Below, one piece after another: positions 1 to 6,301 of a stretch of DNA of 6,335 nucleotides. Source of the stretch: an uncultured Porphyromonas sp. (lineage in GTDB: Bacteria; Bacteroidota; Bacteroidia; Bacteroidales; Porphyromonadaceae); assembly GCA_945867245.1 (NCBI GenBank), contig CAMBHQ010000052.1:1-6335 (forward strand), written 5' to 3'. Position 1 is the first letter of the stretch. Each line of letters begins with the position of its first letter. A program made the position numbers and the translations under genes. The notes under the pieces were generated by a model that ran no database searches, was not told the origin of the DNA, and worked only from the letters and a program-made list of their open reading frames with translations.

Positions 1-1563
1 CTTGCTGAGGAGCTGAGCTATGTAGACGCCACTCGGGTCTAGCCCCTGCACGCTTACGGCTAGGCGCCCTAGTTCGCCCTCGTCCTCGGTCTTCTGCTCG
101 TAGCCTACCGAGTCGCAGAGGTGTCCGTATATACTGCGGACGGCCGCCGAGTCAATAGCCACACGATAGCGGGCCTTGTACTTGCGCTCGAAGCCTAGTA
201 TATACCTCAGCCCATCTAGGCTATCGGCTCTTAGGCTAAAGTCTAGGGGAGCGAAGACACTATCTGTCGCCATCTCTAGACGAATATGCTCCTTGCGCAA
301 GGCCTCGATGGGGAAGTTGCTCGTGAGTAGCAGGCTATCGCTAGGCGTGCCTGCCAGGACGCCAGAGGCTCCACTAAAGACAAGTTTGAAGGGATTAGGC
401 GCTCGCTCGCCCTCTTTGAGCTTCGGAGCCTTGCGCTCATTATCTCGGTTCTTGGGCTTGTAGAAGGTCAGCGTATCGGTCTTCTGGCTCAACTGCATCA
501 GAGAGTCTGTCCGAGGATAAGTCAGCGCAAAACGTATCGAGTCCGCCCCGATAAGCGCGTCATCCCTTAGCCAATAGGTTACGCTCTTACCCGACAGACT
601 AGGCGTATATAGTTGCTCGGGCTTGGCCTCGGGCTTATCCAAGGACACTAGGCGTGGGGCGCTGGTCTGAGGCTCCATAAACTCTACGCTGATGCGTAGG
701 CTATCGAGGCGATTGCTCCGCTCTAGCCCACGCGCCTTGCTACGAGGCGTGAAGTAGCTTAGGACTATGTCGTCGGGGCGATAATAGGTATGCTGATAGG
801 TAACGAGCGAATCGCGCCAGAGGGTGTCTCTGCGCACGATAGAGTCTATGCGAATGGTGTCCGTCTTGATGCTATCTAGCTTGGTCGTGCGGAAGAGGTC
901 TCCGGCGAAAGCGAAGCCCTCGCTCTGCCCATCGTAGCGGTAGTTATTGTCGTTATCCTTGAGGGCAAAGACCCGATACACAGAGTCTCGCAAGCCACGC
1001 ATCGTGAAACGCCCCATCTTATTCGTCTTGCTGGCGAAGGGGAAGGCCTGCTGCAGCGCTGCGCTATCTGCTAGCCCCTCGGCCCAATAGGCACCTATGA
1101 CGAGGCCAGACACAGGCTCCAGCGTCTCGGCATCGAGTACCGTCCCCCCGAGCTGCATCGTATCTATCTGCGTACCCGTCGAGAAGGTATAGGCGAAGTT
1201 CTCGATAGGGTTACCCTCGTTATTATCGACTATGGCATCGTCGAAGTATAGGCTATAGGTGGTCTCGGGGCGCAGGCTATCGAGCAACTTGATGCTGACC
1301 GACTTTCCTCCGGCCGTTATCAGCGGTTGCTGTATCTGTGGCGGTGATACTATGATTTTATCCTGCTGAGATATCTTGATAAACTCGTCGAAGCGTAGCT
1401 CGATACGCTGAGTCTTTACTCCTGTGGCACGCTGCACAGGCCCCGCCTCTATGAGACGTGGCGGGGTCATATCGAAGGGGCCTCCCTCGGGGTTTCCGAC
1501 GTTGGCACAGGCCCACAGTAGAGCCAGACTGGCACAGGTGCCTAGGACTGTTCGTAGCTTCAT
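1..1563 (-). CDS. Ig-like (SbsA-type) domain lipoprotein, 3' end cut off by the window edge
   Basis: The frame stays open for 521 codons from the ATG at 1563 to the left edge, so the C-terminus is missing. Residues 1-18 form a lipoprotein signal ending L-W-A before Cys19; Trp at -2 is unusual, but the following CANVGNPEGGPFDMTPP is typical of this Bacteroidota lipoprotein family. Residues about 33-131 match an SbsA-like Ig domain (Big_5), including the segment LRPETTYSLYF. Residues about 138-225 look like a carboxypeptidase-regulatory or transthyretin-like beta domain, with GTVLDAETLEPVSG near its start and ALKDNDNNYRYD near its end. A D-T/S rich stretch follows at 229-252. Residues about 393-475 may be a second Ig-like domain, and a further beta domain starts near 500. 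It is probably anchored in the outer membrane or periplasm; its ligand and role are unknown. It starts 7 bases after the transglycosylase stop, with AAGCAGG before the ATG, so it is probably in the same operon. Family identity is fairly secure; function is not. Confidence 0.85.
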   Translation of the reverse strand, partial: MKLRTVLGTCASLALLWACANVGNPEGGPFDMTPPRLIEAGPVQRATGVKTQRIELRFDEFIKISQQDKIIVSPPQIQQPLITAGGKSVSIKLLDSLRPETTYSLYFDDAIVDNNEGNPIENFAYTFSTGTQIDTMQLGGTVLDAETLEPVSGLVIGAYWAEGLADSAALQQAFPFASKTNKMGRFTMRGLRDSVYRVFALKDNDNNYRYDGQSEGFAFAGDLFRTTKLDSIKTDTIRIDSIVRRDTLWRDSLVTYQHTYYRPDDIVLSYFTPRSKARGLERSNRLDSLRISVEFMEPQTSAPRLVSLDKPEAKPEQLYTPSLSGKSVTYWLRDDALIGADSIRFALTYPRTDSLMQLSQKTDTLTFYKPKNRDNERKAPKLKEGERAPNPFKLVFSGASGVLAGTPSDSLLLTSNFPIEALRKEHIRLEMATDSVFAPLDFSLRADSLDGLRYILGFERKYKARYRVAIDSAAVRSIYGHLCDSVGYEQKTEDEGELGRLAVSVQGLDPSGVYIAQLLSK

Positions 1564-1570
1564 CCTGCTT

Positions 1571-3631
1571 TTACTTAGATACCTTCAGCTTATCGCCTAT
1601 TTGTAGGTTATCCTTCTTCATCTTGTTCCACTTGCGTAGCTCCTCTACGGTGATGCCATAGCGCTTAGCGATACCAAACATAGTATCCCCCTTGCGCACA
1701 GTGTGCTGCTTGGCAGGGGCGGGCTTGCGTGTCGCCTCCTTGTCTTTGGTACGGCTCTTATCCTTGGTCTCTTGAGCCGTCTCACGAGGCGCTTCGGCAC
1801 GCTCCTCCGAGCCCTCACTCACGACCAGCACATCGCCCACCTTGACGACATCTGATTGCAGACTATTGAGTTCGCGTAGCTTGACCACGCTCGTATTATA
1901 ACGCATAGCTATCGTGACAAGGCTCTCGCCACGGCGGACCGTATGCTTGCCAGCTCCTGTGCGCTCGCTCTTGGCACTAGAGGAGCTCTGTCGCTCCTCG
2001 GCTCGGAGCTCCTGTGTATGGGCTGCATCGGCACTAGCGAGCTTGCGTGGCTTGTCCGCCTTGGCGCTTGGCTCGGGCTTAGCGACTTTCTGCTCTCGCA
2101 CGCCTACGATGATGCTCTGGCCACGACGTAGCGCACGGCGTCCGAGGCCATTCCAGGTACGTATATCGGCTGCACGTACGCCGTAGAGACGGGCTATCGT
2201 CTCGATAGTCTCACCTCGCTTGACCTTATGATAGCTATACTGACGCTCTACCGACACGGGCTCTGTCTGTGGGCGCTCCGAGGACTGGGTAGCTACAGTA
2301 TCCTTGGGGGCTATCTTGCTCGCCTCTAGCTCAGACACCTTGGCTTTGGGGCGCTCCTTATGCCCTACGATAAGGCGCTCACCACGTCTGATCCCTCTAC
2401 GTCCGAGGCCGTTCCACTCTCGGATATCACGGGCGCTCACGCCATAGCGACGAGCGATGGTCTCTACGGTCTCGCGCCGCTGTACACGATGATAGATATA
2501 CTGACCAGAGCTACTGCTCGTGGCCATTACACTAGAGGTAGAGCTAGAGCCACGCACACCCTCCTCGACGACGCCTACCTCGTGGCTAACGAAGTCTTCG
2601 GGGCTAGTGCCCTCGAGCTTGAGGACAGCACGCAGAGGCAGACGGATAAGCTGACCCTCGCCCGACCAAGGTATGATGCCACGGCGGAACTGAGGGTTAT
2701 AGGCACGTACCTGCTCTACGGAGATGCCCGCTAGCGAGGCTATCTTGGCGAAGGTCGTAGGCTTAGTAACCTGATAATATTCGGTCGCTAGGGTGCGCCC
2801 TAGTTCTCTAGGCTGTATGCCATAATGCTTGTGGTGATACATGGCGAAGTAGACCCCTATGTAGAGGGGGACGTACTTGCGAGTCTCGCGCGGTAGATGC
2901 GGGTAAATCTGCCAGAAGGTCTTGGTACCTCCTCCGGCACGGGCTATAGCCTTATTCACATTGCCGGCACCGCAGTTGTAGGCCGCCATCACCAGCCACC
3001 AATCCTTATAGATACGATATAGGTCGGCTAGGAGCTTGCAGGCAGCCTCCGTACCCTTGATAGGGTCCATGCGCTCATCCACTAGGCTATTGACATTGAG
3101 ACCATAGATACGTGCCGTAGGTAGCATAAACTGCCAGAGCCCTGCTGCCCCAGCGGGCGAGATAGCCGTGGGATTGAGTGCGCTCTCTACGATGGTCAGA
3201 TACTTCAGCTCTAGCGGTAGCCGATGCCTGTCTAGCTCGGCCTCGATATCGGGGAAGTAAAGGTCGCCCAGACTAAGCATAGTAGAGAGTAGTGGGCGAC
3301 GGCGGTAGAGATATAGCTCGATACTCTCGCGCACTAGGGGGTTGTAGCTCAGCCTGATGGCTGAGGGGATGCGGTTCATCATATTGATGTAGACCGAGTC
3401 GTGCACGTTGGGCACGGCCATAGCCTGCGTAGCGGCTAGGGGGGCGGTACTGCGACGCTCGTAGCCCTCGTACCAACGCTGCAGGAGTTGCTCTAGCTCG
3501 TGGTCCAGTGTCTGGGGGAGCTGTAGCGACTCCTTGGGTAGTGGCGTGGTGGTGAGGTCCGTCTGAGCGAGTGCCGTAGCGCCCATAGTGAGGGCGAGCA
3601 GGCAGGTCGCTAGATGTTTCAGTTTAATCAT
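1571..3631 (-). CDS. mltD: MltD-like membrane-associated lytic murein transglycosylase with four LysM domains
   Basis: Predicted to cleave the MurNAc-GlcNAc bond of peptidoglycan non-hydrolytically, leaving 1,6-anhydroMurNAc. With the ATG at 3631 the protein is 686 residues. It begins with a Sec signal peptide (residues 1-22, hydrophobic core LLALTMGATALA, cut before Q23) and has no lipobox, unlike E. coli MltD. The SLT catalytic domain spans about 135-260. The likely catalytic acid is Glu149 in IVESALNP, followed by the family motifs GAAGLWQFM (161-169) and AAYNCGAGNV (216-225). Residues about 291-332 may be a degenerate LysM. Clear LysM domains lie near 378-423, 465-510, 563-605 and 642-685, joined by charged or Ser-rich linkers. 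A GTG at 3655 would add eight residues, but it sits inside an RNA stem and spoils the signal peptide, so ATG is preferred. Four LysM domains seem more than usual for this locus. Fourth gene of the par operon. Confidence 0.93.
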   Translation of the reverse strand: MIKLKHLATCLLALTMGATALAQTDLTTTPLPKESLQLPQTLDHELEQLLQRWYEGYERRSTAPLAATQAMAVPNVHDSVYINMMNRIPSAIRLSYNPLVRESIELYLYRRRPLLSTMLSLGDLYFPDIEAELDRHRLPLELKYLTIVESALNPTAISPAGAAGLWQFMLPTARIYGLNVNSLVDERMDPIKGTEAACKLLADLYRIYKDWWLVMAAYNCGAGNVNKAIARAGGGTKTFWQIYPHLPRETRKYVPLYIGVYFAMYHHKHYGIQPRELGRTLATEYYQVTKPTTFAKIASLAGISVEQVRAYNPQFRRGIIPWSGEGQLIRLPLRAVLKLEGTSPEDFVSHEVGVVEEGVRGSSSTSSVMATSSSSGQYIYHRVQRRETVETIARRYGVSARDIREWNGLGRRGIRRGERLIVGHKERPKAKVSELEASKIAPKDTVATQSSERPQTEPVSVERQYSYHKVKRGETIETIARLYGVRAADIRTWNGLGRRALRRGQSIIVGVREQKVAKPEPSAKADKPRKLASADAAHTQELRAEERQSSSSAKSERTGAGKHTVRRGESLVTIAMRYNTSVVKLRELNSLQSDVVKVGDVLVVSEGSEERAEAPRETAQETKDKSRTKDKEATRKPAPAKQHTVRKGDTMFGIAKRYGITVEELRKWNKMKKDNLQIGDKLKVSK
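2102..2239 (-). repeat. Second copy of an internal LysM duplication
   Basis: This segment codes for LysM2 (residues 465-510) of the transglycosylase. It matches the segment at 2363-2500 without gaps at an offset of 261 bases (87 codons). About 32 of 46 residues are identical, including the shared runs ETIARxYGV (ETIARRYGV and ETIARLYGV) and WNGLGRR. LysM3 and LysM4 are much less alike, so LysM1 and LysM2 probably arose by a more recent tandem duplication that included the linker. Confidence 0.8.
2363..2500 (-). repeat. First copy of an internal LysM duplication
   Basis: This segment codes for LysM1 (residues 378-423) and is the partner of 2102-2239. Nucleotide similarity is visible in places, for example gtccgaggcc at 2401 and at 2140. 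Elsewhere the copies have drifted, mostly while keeping the protein sequence, so the duplication is not very recent. Confidence 0.8.
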
Positions 3632-3644
3632 ACTTATTCTGTTT

Positions 3645-3669
3645 ACAGACGCCACTAGGGCGTGGCTGT
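3645..3669 (-). promoter_or_regulatory. Stem-loop in the gap between the DUF5683 gene and the transglycosylase gene
   Basis: In the transcript, ACAGCCAC (3669-3662) can pair with GTGG and CTGT (3655-3652 and 3648-3645). The loop has six bases and three bases bulge from the downstream arm. This gives eight base pairs, four of them an uninterrupted CCAC/GTGG block. The alternative GTG start of the transglycosylase gene at 3655 lies inside the stem, while the chosen ATG at 3631 lies about 13 bases beyond it. There is no U-tract, so it is not a standard intrinsic terminator. It could affect RNA processing or translation of the downstream gene, or be chance. Confidence 0.4.
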
Positions 3670-3679
3670 TGGTTAGTCC

Positions 3680-4387
3680 TTAGAAGGTCAGTTGGCAACC
3701 CATGCCAAACTGATAGCGTCCCCCACTCTGTCCTGGTGCGGCGGGAAGCATGGTCGGTGCTACACGCATCGACAGGTCGGGCGAGATATCGAAGGTAAAG
3801 AGCTCGGCATCGACATAGGCATCGAGCATACTCAGCCCGTATATCCCGATAGCCAGTACGATAGATAGGTCTCGGTAGCGGCGGTAGTAGTCATTACCAC
3901 GCTTGAGTGTAGCCTTGAGGGACTCGTACTGTGCATAGTCCTCGGCCTTCGTCCCAATGGGCGTAAAGGCCAGCCATGCCGTATTGGTAGCTGGGTCTGC
4001 ACTCATCAGGTCTCTATAAGCGGCGTGATACTCGCTGTACATACGCCCGTTGAAGGCAATAAAATAACCACAAGTAGCGAGGCTACCCCAGACGATGGGG
4101 AGCTTCCAATACTTGCGGTTGTAGATCTGCCCGCCACCTGGCAGGATAGCCCAGAGCAAGGCCTTGGAGCCTCGGGGCTTCCATTCCTCGCTAGTCTTAT
4201 CAGCGAGGCGCTTGCTGGCCTCTATCTGTAGGCTGTCGGCTGTGCTCAGGCTATAACTAGGGAGGCTCGGTGTCTGCGAGGGCTGCGCTAGTGGCTCTGG
4301 CTCGGTGGCCTCCTGCGCCCATAGAGGCGAGGCCGAGAGCAGTATCAATAACAGGGCGAATAAAGGCCAATAGTGCCGTGAAGTCAT
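3680..4387 (-). CDS. DUF5683 family membrane protein of unknown function
   Basis: The protein has 235 residues. Residues 1-24 form a signal peptide with hydrophobic core LFALLLILLSAS, probably cut after LWA. A Pro/Ser-rich stretch follows to about residue 45. The diagnostic segment is SKALLWAILPGGGQIYN (74-90) followed by RKYWKLPIVW, which identifies DUF5683. Hydrophobic segments near 96-112 and 173-190 are candidate membrane spans. The second runs into DAYVDAELFTFDIS, another family signature. The chain ends YQFGMGCQLTF; a terminal Phe after alternating residues resembles the last strand of an outer-membrane protein, but a barrel is not evident. No catalytic motif is seen. It begins 12 bases after parB and precedes the transglycosylase gene, an order that recurs in Bacteroidota, which suggests a role linking envelope and partitioning functions. 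No biochemical role is known to me. The start is the only good ATG in front of the signal peptide; no Shine-Dalgarno is evident. Confidence 0.88.
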   Translation of the reverse strand: MTSRHYWPLFALLLILLSASPLWAQEATEPEPLAQPSQTPSLPSYSLSTADSLQIEASKRLADKTSEEWKPRGSKALLWAILPGGGQIYNRKYWKLPIVWGSLATCGYFIAFNGRMYSEYHAAYRDLMSADPATNTAWLAFTPIGTKAEDYAQYESLKATLKRGNDYYRRYRDLSIVLAIGIYGLSMLDAYVDAELFTFDISPDLSMRVAPTMLPAAPGQSGGRYQFGMGCQLTF

Positions 4388-4399
4388 CGCTTGCGGGGC

Positions 4400-5323
4400 T
4401 TAGGCATTCTGAATACGTTGCAAGAGCCCGAGCAGGCGCTCTAGCTCCTCCTCACTACGGAAGGGGATGCTGATACTGCCCTTACCCTTGGGATTGCACT
4501 TGAGGTTCACTCGGGTGCCTAGGACGCTCGCCAGATGTTGCTCTAGAGCCTTGTACTCGGTCGGGCGTGGCGTAGCTTTCGGCTCGGCACTCGGATTCGG
4601 AGTGATTGGGTCTTCGCCCCCTCCGCTCTTGATAGCACGGGCCATCTCCTCGACCTCACGTACGCTGAGGCCCTCGCTTATACAGAGCTGATAGAGTTCC
4701 ATCTGTCGCTCGGGGTCCTCGATCTGCAGCAAAGCACGGGCATGACCCATCTCTAGAAGGCGCTGGCTAAGACCGAGCTGTATCTCTGCGGGCAGGCGCA
4801 ATAGGCGCAGGTAGTTGCTGATGCTAGAGCGGGTCTTACCCACGCGCTCGGCTATAGCCTCGTGCGTAGCCCCCGTCTGCTCCGCTAGGGCCTGATAGGC
4901 TAGCGCCACCTCAATGGCATTGAGGTCCTCACGCTGAATATTCTCCACCAGAGCCAGCTCTAGTAGCTCGCTACCCTTAGTCTCGCGTATATAGACAGGC
5001 ACCTGCGCTAGGCCGGCACGCTGCGCCGCACGATAGCGACGCTCCCCCGATATAATCGTGTAGTGCCCAGACTCGGCAGGCTGTACCGTGATGGGCTGGA
5101 TAAGCCCGAGGTGGCGGATAGAGGCCGCTAGCTCGTCGAGCGCAGCCTCATCGAAGTGCCGGCGTGGTTGCTCAGCATTGGGTTGTAGACGCTCTAGAGG
5201 TAGTATGGCTATAGTATTGCTTGCCTCGCCTCGGCGGACTGGCTCTGTCTCTAGGATGCCGAGGCCTTCGCCCCCGAGCATCGAATTAAGCCCTTTGCCT
5301 AGTACTGTCTTTGTTTTCTTCAT
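4400..5323 (-). CDS. parB: Chromosome-partitioning protein ParB (Spo0J family)
   Basis: ParB binds parS DNA, acts as a CTP-dependent sliding clamp, loads onto the origin region and stimulates the ParA ATPase. The protein has 307 residues, a normal length for a chromosomal ParB. The basic N-terminal end, KKTKTVLGKGLNSMLGG, matches the ParA-stimulating peptide. The ParB/Spo0J nuclease-like CTPase fold spans about 38-135, with LGLIQPITV (72-80), GERRYRAA (93-100, the nucleotide-binding box) and ENIQRED (127-133). The helix-turn-helix DNA-binding domain lies near 153-200, including EAIAERVGKTRSSISNYLRL. A Pro-rich linker at about 234-258 leads to a C-terminal dimerisation domain at about 259-307. 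The ATG lies one base after the parA stop, with purine-rich AGAAGAAGGA upstream inside the parA end, so the two are probably translationally coupled. No key residue appears to be missing. Confidence 0.97.
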   Translation of the reverse strand: MKKTKTVLGKGLNSMLGGEGLGILETEPVRRGEASNTIAILPLERLQPNAEQPRRHFDEAALDELAASIRHLGLIQPITVQPAESGHYTIISGERRYRAAQRAGLAQVPVYIRETKGSELLELALVENIQREDLNAIEVALAYQALAEQTGATHEAIAERVGKTRSSISNYLRLLRLPAEIQLGLSQRLLEMGHARALLQIEDPERQMELYQLCISEGLSVREVEEMARAIKSGGGEDPITPNPSAEPKATPRPTEYKALEQHLASVLGTRVNLKCNPKGKGSISIPFRSEEELERLLGLLQRIQNA

Positions 5324-5324
5324 C

Positions 5325-6089
5325 CTAATTCCTTCTTCTCAGTAGTTCCTCTGCTAGCTGCAGGTGGTTGATAGCTCCACGGCTGTCGGCATCGTAGAGG
5401 AGGGCGGGCAAGCCATGGCTGGGTGCCTCGCCGAGCTTAACGTTGCGCTGTATCACGGTCTCGAAGACCAGGTTGCGGAAGTGGTTCTTGACCTCCTCAT
5501 AAATCTGGTTATTGAGCTTGGTACGGCTGTCGTACATGGTCATCAAGAAACCCTCGATTTCCAACTGGGGATTGAGTCGGCTCTTAACAATCTTAATCGT
5601 ATTCAACAGCTTGCTAATACCCTCGAGCGCAAAGTACTCACATTGTACGGGGATAATCACCGCATCGGCAGCCACCAACGAATTGACCGTTATCAGCCCC
5701 AGTGAGGGCGAGCAGTCGATCAGCACATAGTCGTATTTATCTACAACGTGGCGCAGTACCCCTTTTAGTACATACTCGCGCTCGCTGACCTCCATAAGCT
5801 CTATGTCGGCCCCAGCGAGGTCGATATGCGAGGGGAGCACCTCTAGCCCATCGATAGCAGTCTTGACGATAGCCCCCTCGGCAGGTAGGCCTGCACAGAG
5901 GCACTCATAGACGGTATGCCCGAGCGCAGAGGTATCGACGCCGACGCCCGAGGTCGCATTGGCCTGCGGGTCGGTATCGACCAGCAGGACACGCTGCTCT
6001 AGTGTCGCCAGCGAAGCGGCTAGGTTAATGGCGGTTGTTGTCTTGCCGACCCCTCCTTTTTGGTTGGCTATAGCAATAATTCTACCCAT
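5325..6089 (-). CDS. parA: Chromosome-partitioning ATPase ParA (Soj family)
   Basis: ParA is a deviant-Walker ATPase that dimerises with ATP, binds DNA non-specifically and moves ParB-bound origins. The protein has 254 residues, the usual size for chromosomal Soj proteins without an N-terminal HTH. The deviant Walker A motif KGGVGKTT is at 11-18, with signature Lys11 and catalytic-site Lys16. LLVDTDPQANAT (35-46) carries Asp40 of the A' motif, and YVLIDCSPSLG (121-131) is Walker B. EYFALEG (151-157) and VIQRNVKLGEAPSHG (212-226) are typical of the family, and Arg189 in MYDSRT is a candidate DNA-contact residue. The frame is open upstream to 6191, but those 34 residues have no family match and cross the promoter, so the ATG at 6089 (MGRIIAIANQ) is chosen. 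It has no clear Shine-Dalgarno, only an A/T-rich leader. It is the first gene of the operon. Confidence 0.97.
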   Translation of the reverse strand: MGRIIAIANQKGGVGKTTTAINLAASLATLEQRVLLVDTDPQANATSGVGVDTSALGHTVYECLCAGLPAEGAIVKTAIDGLEVLPSHIDLAGADIELMEVSEREYVLKGVLRHVVDKYDYVLIDCSPSLGLITVNSLVAADAVIIPVQCEYFALEGISKLLNTIKIVKSRLNPQLEIEGFLMTMYDSRTKLNNQIYEEVKNHFRNLVFETVIQRNVKLGEAPSHGLPALLYDADSRGAINHLQLAEELLRRRN

Positions 6090-6113
6090 ATAGTACACAC
6101 ATATAATAGCGTA

Positions 6114-6147
6114 CAAAGATACGAAATAGTGCTTAGAGACCGGCAAT
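6114..6147 (-). promoter_or_regulatory. Bacteroidota-type promoter of parA
   Basis: On the minus strand TATCTTTG (6121-6114) fits the Bacteroidota -7 consensus TAnnTTTG exactly. A weaker -33 element, ATTG (6147-6144; consensus TTTG), lies 22 bases upstream, slightly longer than the usual 19-21. Transcription would start near 6107, giving a leader of about 18 bases before the parA ATG at 6089. The position in front of the first gene supports it. The -7 box is convincing and the -33 box is marginal. Confidence 0.65.
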
Positions 6148-6162
6148 GGGCTATTCTTGCTT

Positions 6163-6183
6163 GAGGCTATTGCATGATGCGCC
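6163..6183. repeat. Imperfect direct repeat, copy 1
   Basis: This 21-base stretch begins gaggctattgcatgatg and matches 6281-6301 in the same orientation at 17 of 21 positions, with a shared core ctattgcat. Three of the four differences are G/A changes. The sequence recalls termini of some insertion sequences, but no transposase lies in the window. Origin unknown. Confidence 0.5.
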
Positions 6184-6223
6184 AAGCGCAAGCGAGCCCC
6201 GACACTATGCTGTGCCGAGGCTC
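6178..6223 (-). other. Tandem RNA hairpins upstream of the parA promoter
   Basis: Read as minus-strand RNA, GAGCCUCGGCAC (6223-6212) pairs over all 12 positions with GUGUCGGGGCUC (6205-6194), using two G-U pairs and a six-base loop. On the plus strand those two positions are A-C mismatches, so the fold favours minus-strand RNA. A second hairpin follows at once: TGCGC and GCGCA (6190-6186 and 6182-6178) around a three-base loop. No U-run follows, so a standard intrinsic terminator is not supported. It could end or stabilise transcription of a gene to the right of the window, lie in a longer parA leader, or belong to a repeat element. Confidence 0.55.
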
Positions 6224-6250
6224 TCCGATAGAGTGGTCAATGAAGTCTCA

Positions 6251-6273
6251 GGTGTCAAAATTAAGCCGACACC
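6251..6273. promoter_or_regulatory. Inverted repeat overlapping a second possible -7 box
   Basis: GGTGTC (6251-6256) and GACACC (6268-6273) form a six-base inverted repeat around 11 bases. The left arm and spacer include, on the minus strand, TAATTTTG (6263-6256), which fits the TAnnTTTG -7 consensus. I see no -33 TTTG at the right distance. It may be an operator at a second, distal promoter, but the match is short and may be chance. Confidence 0.25.
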
Positions 6274-6280
6274 ACTCCAC

Positions 6281-6301
6281 GAGACTATTGCATAATACGG
6301 C
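6281..6301. repeat. Imperfect direct repeat, copy 2
   Basis: This is the partner of 6163-6183 and begins gagactattgcataata. The copies start 118 bases apart, with the hairpins and the inverted repeat between them. The sequence after this copy, up to the window edge, contains no recognisable gene. Confidence 0.5.

Noticed and set aside
1675..1682. TATGTTTG on the minus strand near the end of the transglycosylase gene, matching the -7 consensus
   Set aside because: It encodes part of LysM4, and no TTTG lies at the -33 distance; most likely chance, although an internal promoter for the lipoprotein is not excluded.
2360..2734. Plus-strand open frame of 124 codons opposite the transglycosylase gene
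   Set aside because: It mirrors the LysM and linker coding region, has low-complexity content and no recognisable domain; a shadow of the real gene.
3632..3655. GTG start at 3655 for the transglycosylase, adding eight residues
   Set aside because: The extension puts polar residues in front of a good signal peptide, and the GTG lies inside a predicted stem; the ATG at 3631 fits better.
4654..4670. Partial palindrome CCTCA-n7-TGAGG in parB, considered as a parS site
   Set aside because: It does not resemble the parS consensus, its centre is not symmetric, and it encodes conserved-looking ParB residues.
5364..5705. Plus-strand open frame of 113 codons opposite parA
   Set aside because: It is antisense to highly conserved ParA sequence and has no independent support.
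6090..6191. N-terminal extension of parA by 34 residues
   Set aside because: It has no family similarity and spans the promoter; ParA proteins of this type begin directly before the deviant Walker A motif.
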